A stretch of 64,000 bases of DNA, taken from positions 1,224,001 through 1,288,000 of the forward strand of contig NZ_CP102278.1 of the NCBI RefSeq assembly GCF_025149915.1, read 5' to 3'. The DNA is from Coprococcus eutactus (GTDB taxonomy: Bacteria > Bacillota > Clostridia > Lachnospirales > Lachnospiraceae). Positions 62,819 to 64,000 of this stretch are shown here, piece by piece. Below the pieces are notes generated by a model, which had not been told where the DNA came from, searched no databases, and worked only from the letters and a program-made list of their open reading frames with translations. Position 1 is the first letter of the stretch, and each line of letters begins with the position of its first letter. The position numbers and the translations under genes are program-made.

Positions 62819-64000
62819 ATGAGTTTCACAGTAGAAAAGCTTGAGCACAGCATGGCAAAACTTACTATCACAGTTCCAGCAGAAGAGTTTGATAAGGCAA
62901 TGGTAAAAGCTTACAACAAGACAAAGGGAAGATTCAACGTTCCTGGATTCCGTAAGGGCAAAGTACCGATGGCTTTCATCGAGAAGATGTATGGTCCTGC
63001 AGTATTTTATGAGGATGCCGCAAACGACATGATCAACGAGTACTATCCTAAGGAGGCTGTCGCTTCAGAGCTTGAGATCGCTTCACAGCCAGTCATCGAT
63101 GTTACCCAGATCGAGAAGGGTAAGGATCTTATCTTCACAGCTGAGGTTGCTGTTAAGCCAGAGGTAACTCTTGGTGAGTACAAGGGTGTTGAAGTTGAGA
63201 AGATCAATGTAGAAGTTACAGATGAGGAAGTCCTTGAGGATATCAAGAAGGAGCAGCTCCAGAATGCAAGAAAGGTTCTTGTAGAGGGAAGACCTGCAAA
63301 ACTTGAGGATGAGGTTACGCTTGACTTCGAAGGATTTGTAGACGGCGTTCCTTTTGAAGGCGGAAAGGGTGAGAACTATAAGCTCGTTCTTGGTTCACAT
63401 TCATTCATCGATACATTTGAGGATCAGCTTGTTGGCAAAAACATCGGCGAGGATGTAGAGGTCAACGTTACATTCCCAGAGGATTATCAGGCAGACGAGC
63501 TTGCTGGTAAGCCAGCTGTATTTAAGTGCAAGATCAACTCTATCACAGAGTCACAGCTTCCAGAGCTCAACGATGAGTTCGCAAGCGAGGTAGGCGGATG
63601 TGATACACTTGATCAGTACAAGGAAGAAGTAAAGAACAAGCTTGTTGCAAAGAAGACAAAGGATGCAGCAAACGAGAAGGAAGTTAAGGCAATCGATAAG
63701 GTAATCGAGAACGCTACTATGGATATTGCAGATGCTCAGGTTGAGGATATGCAGCACAGAATGAGAGACGAGTTCGCTCAGAATCTTCAGTACCAGGGAA
63801 TCAAGCTTGAGCAGTACATGCAGATAGTAAATGTTACTGAGGATGAGCTTATGGAGCGATTCAAGCCACAGGCACTTAAGAGAATCCAGCAGAGAGCAGT
63901 TCTTGAGGCAGTAGTAAAGGCAGAGAACATCGAGGCTACAGACGAGGAAGTTGATGAGGAGCTTACAAAGATGGCTGAGCAGTACCAGATGAAGCTTGAG
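62819..64000 (+). CDS. tig: Trigger factor, 3' end outside the window
   Basis: Ribosome-associated chaperone and peptidyl-prolyl isomerase. ATG 62819 follows TAAGGAGGAAATAAAA; 394 codons are present and the frame is open at the right edge (full proteins are about 430 residues). N-terminal ribosome-binding domain with the signature VPGFRKGKVP (about 42-51), FKBP-like PPIase domain (about 160-245, LEDEVTLDFEGFVDG, GSHSFIDTFEDQLVGK) and the C-terminal helical chaperone arms. In many Firmicutes clpP and clpX follow, which would lie beyond this window. Confidence 0.96.
   Translation, partial: MSFTVEKLEHSMAKLTITVPAEEFDKAMVKAYNKTKGRFNVPGFRKGKVPMAFIEKMYGPAVFYEDAANDMINEYYPKEAVASELEIASQPVIDVTQIEKGKDLIFTAEVAVKPEVTLGEYKGVEVEKINVEVTDEEVLEDIKKEQLQNARKVLVEGRPAKLEDEVTLDFEGFVDGVPFEGGKGENYKLVLGSHSFIDTFEDQLVGKNIGEDVEVNVTFPEDYQADELAGKPAVFKCKINSITESQLPELNDEFASEVGGCDTLDQYKEEVKNKLVAKKTKDAANEKEVKAIDKVIENATMDIADAQVEDMQHRMRDEFAQNLQYQGIKLEQYMQIVNVTEDELMERFKPQALKRIQQRAVLEAVVKAENIEATDEEVDEELTKMAEQYQMKLE

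Overview
The window is chromosomal DNA from a low-to-mid GC, spore-forming, butyrate-producing Firmicute, most likely a gut Lachnospiraceae close to Coprococcus. Support: a phosphate butyryltransferase/butyrate kinase pair, an alpha/beta-type small acid-soluble spore protein, LuxS, strong GGAGG ribosome binding sites, a secreted endo-galactanase, and housekeeping genes (rpsB, tsf, ligA, tig) of clostridial type. The species is inferred; no 16S or other marker that names it was seen.

Layout. 1-15.6 kb is mostly core: rpsB (5' cut by the window edge), tsf, a two-component system with an 11-bp direct-repeat operator candidate, a GH53 galactanase with wall-binding-like repeats, a guanine/hypoxanthine permease, tRNA-Arg(CCG), a membrane protein with an acidic tail, an Lrp regulator with a promoter-proximal terminator hairpin, a pseudouridine synthase, ligA and metA (homoserine acetyltransferase type). 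15.6-19.9 kb is a GC-richer decayed mobile element: an XRE regulator is cut at its left edge, TnpV/relaxase/VirD4 pieces and a TnpW-like ORF remain, and the only intact cargo is a TetR gene coupled to a sortase-anchored Cys-rich surface protein with a 324-bp tandem repeat. 19.9-22.6 kb is an AraC/GH51 arabinofuranosidase pair with different codon use and a perfect inverted repeat between the divergent genes.

22.6-30.2 kb is accessory DNA divided by a family of long hairpin repeats (four copies starting GGGGACGTTCC, plus a related single arm). Between copies A and B sits a compact NRPS-like cluster with separate condensation, carrier and adenylating proteins plus a TetR regulator. Between copies B and C sit a LytTR/DUF3021 pair, a truncated type III toxin-antitoxin locus with a probable RNA antitoxin, and an ECF sigma/anti-sigma pair.

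30.2-39.7 kb is a molybdenum hydroxylase locus. Leftward: a FecCD-type ABC importer (probably molybdate), a ModE-type regulator and an unusual NTPase-MocA fusion. Rightward: FAD, 2Fe-2S and molybdopterin subunits of a xanthine-dehydrogenase-like enzyme and an NCS2 purine permease. Together these look like purine uptake and oxidation with its own metal supply and cofactor maturation.

39.8-49.7 kb holds a macro-domain protein, a frameshifted VWA protein, and a rightward run (ROK kinase, MATE exporter, Y-family polymerase, YolD-like protein, glycerophosphodiesterase, EAL protein) that begins just after a LexA/DinR-like box. 49.7-55.4 kb is MoxR/DUF58/transglutaminase followed closely by mtnN and luxS (methyl cycle, AI-2). 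55.6-60 kb encodes a small protein and a 1383-residue Cna-B-type adhesin. 60-64 kb has ptb-buk (terminal butyrate pathway), an SASP gene and trigger factor, which runs off the right edge.
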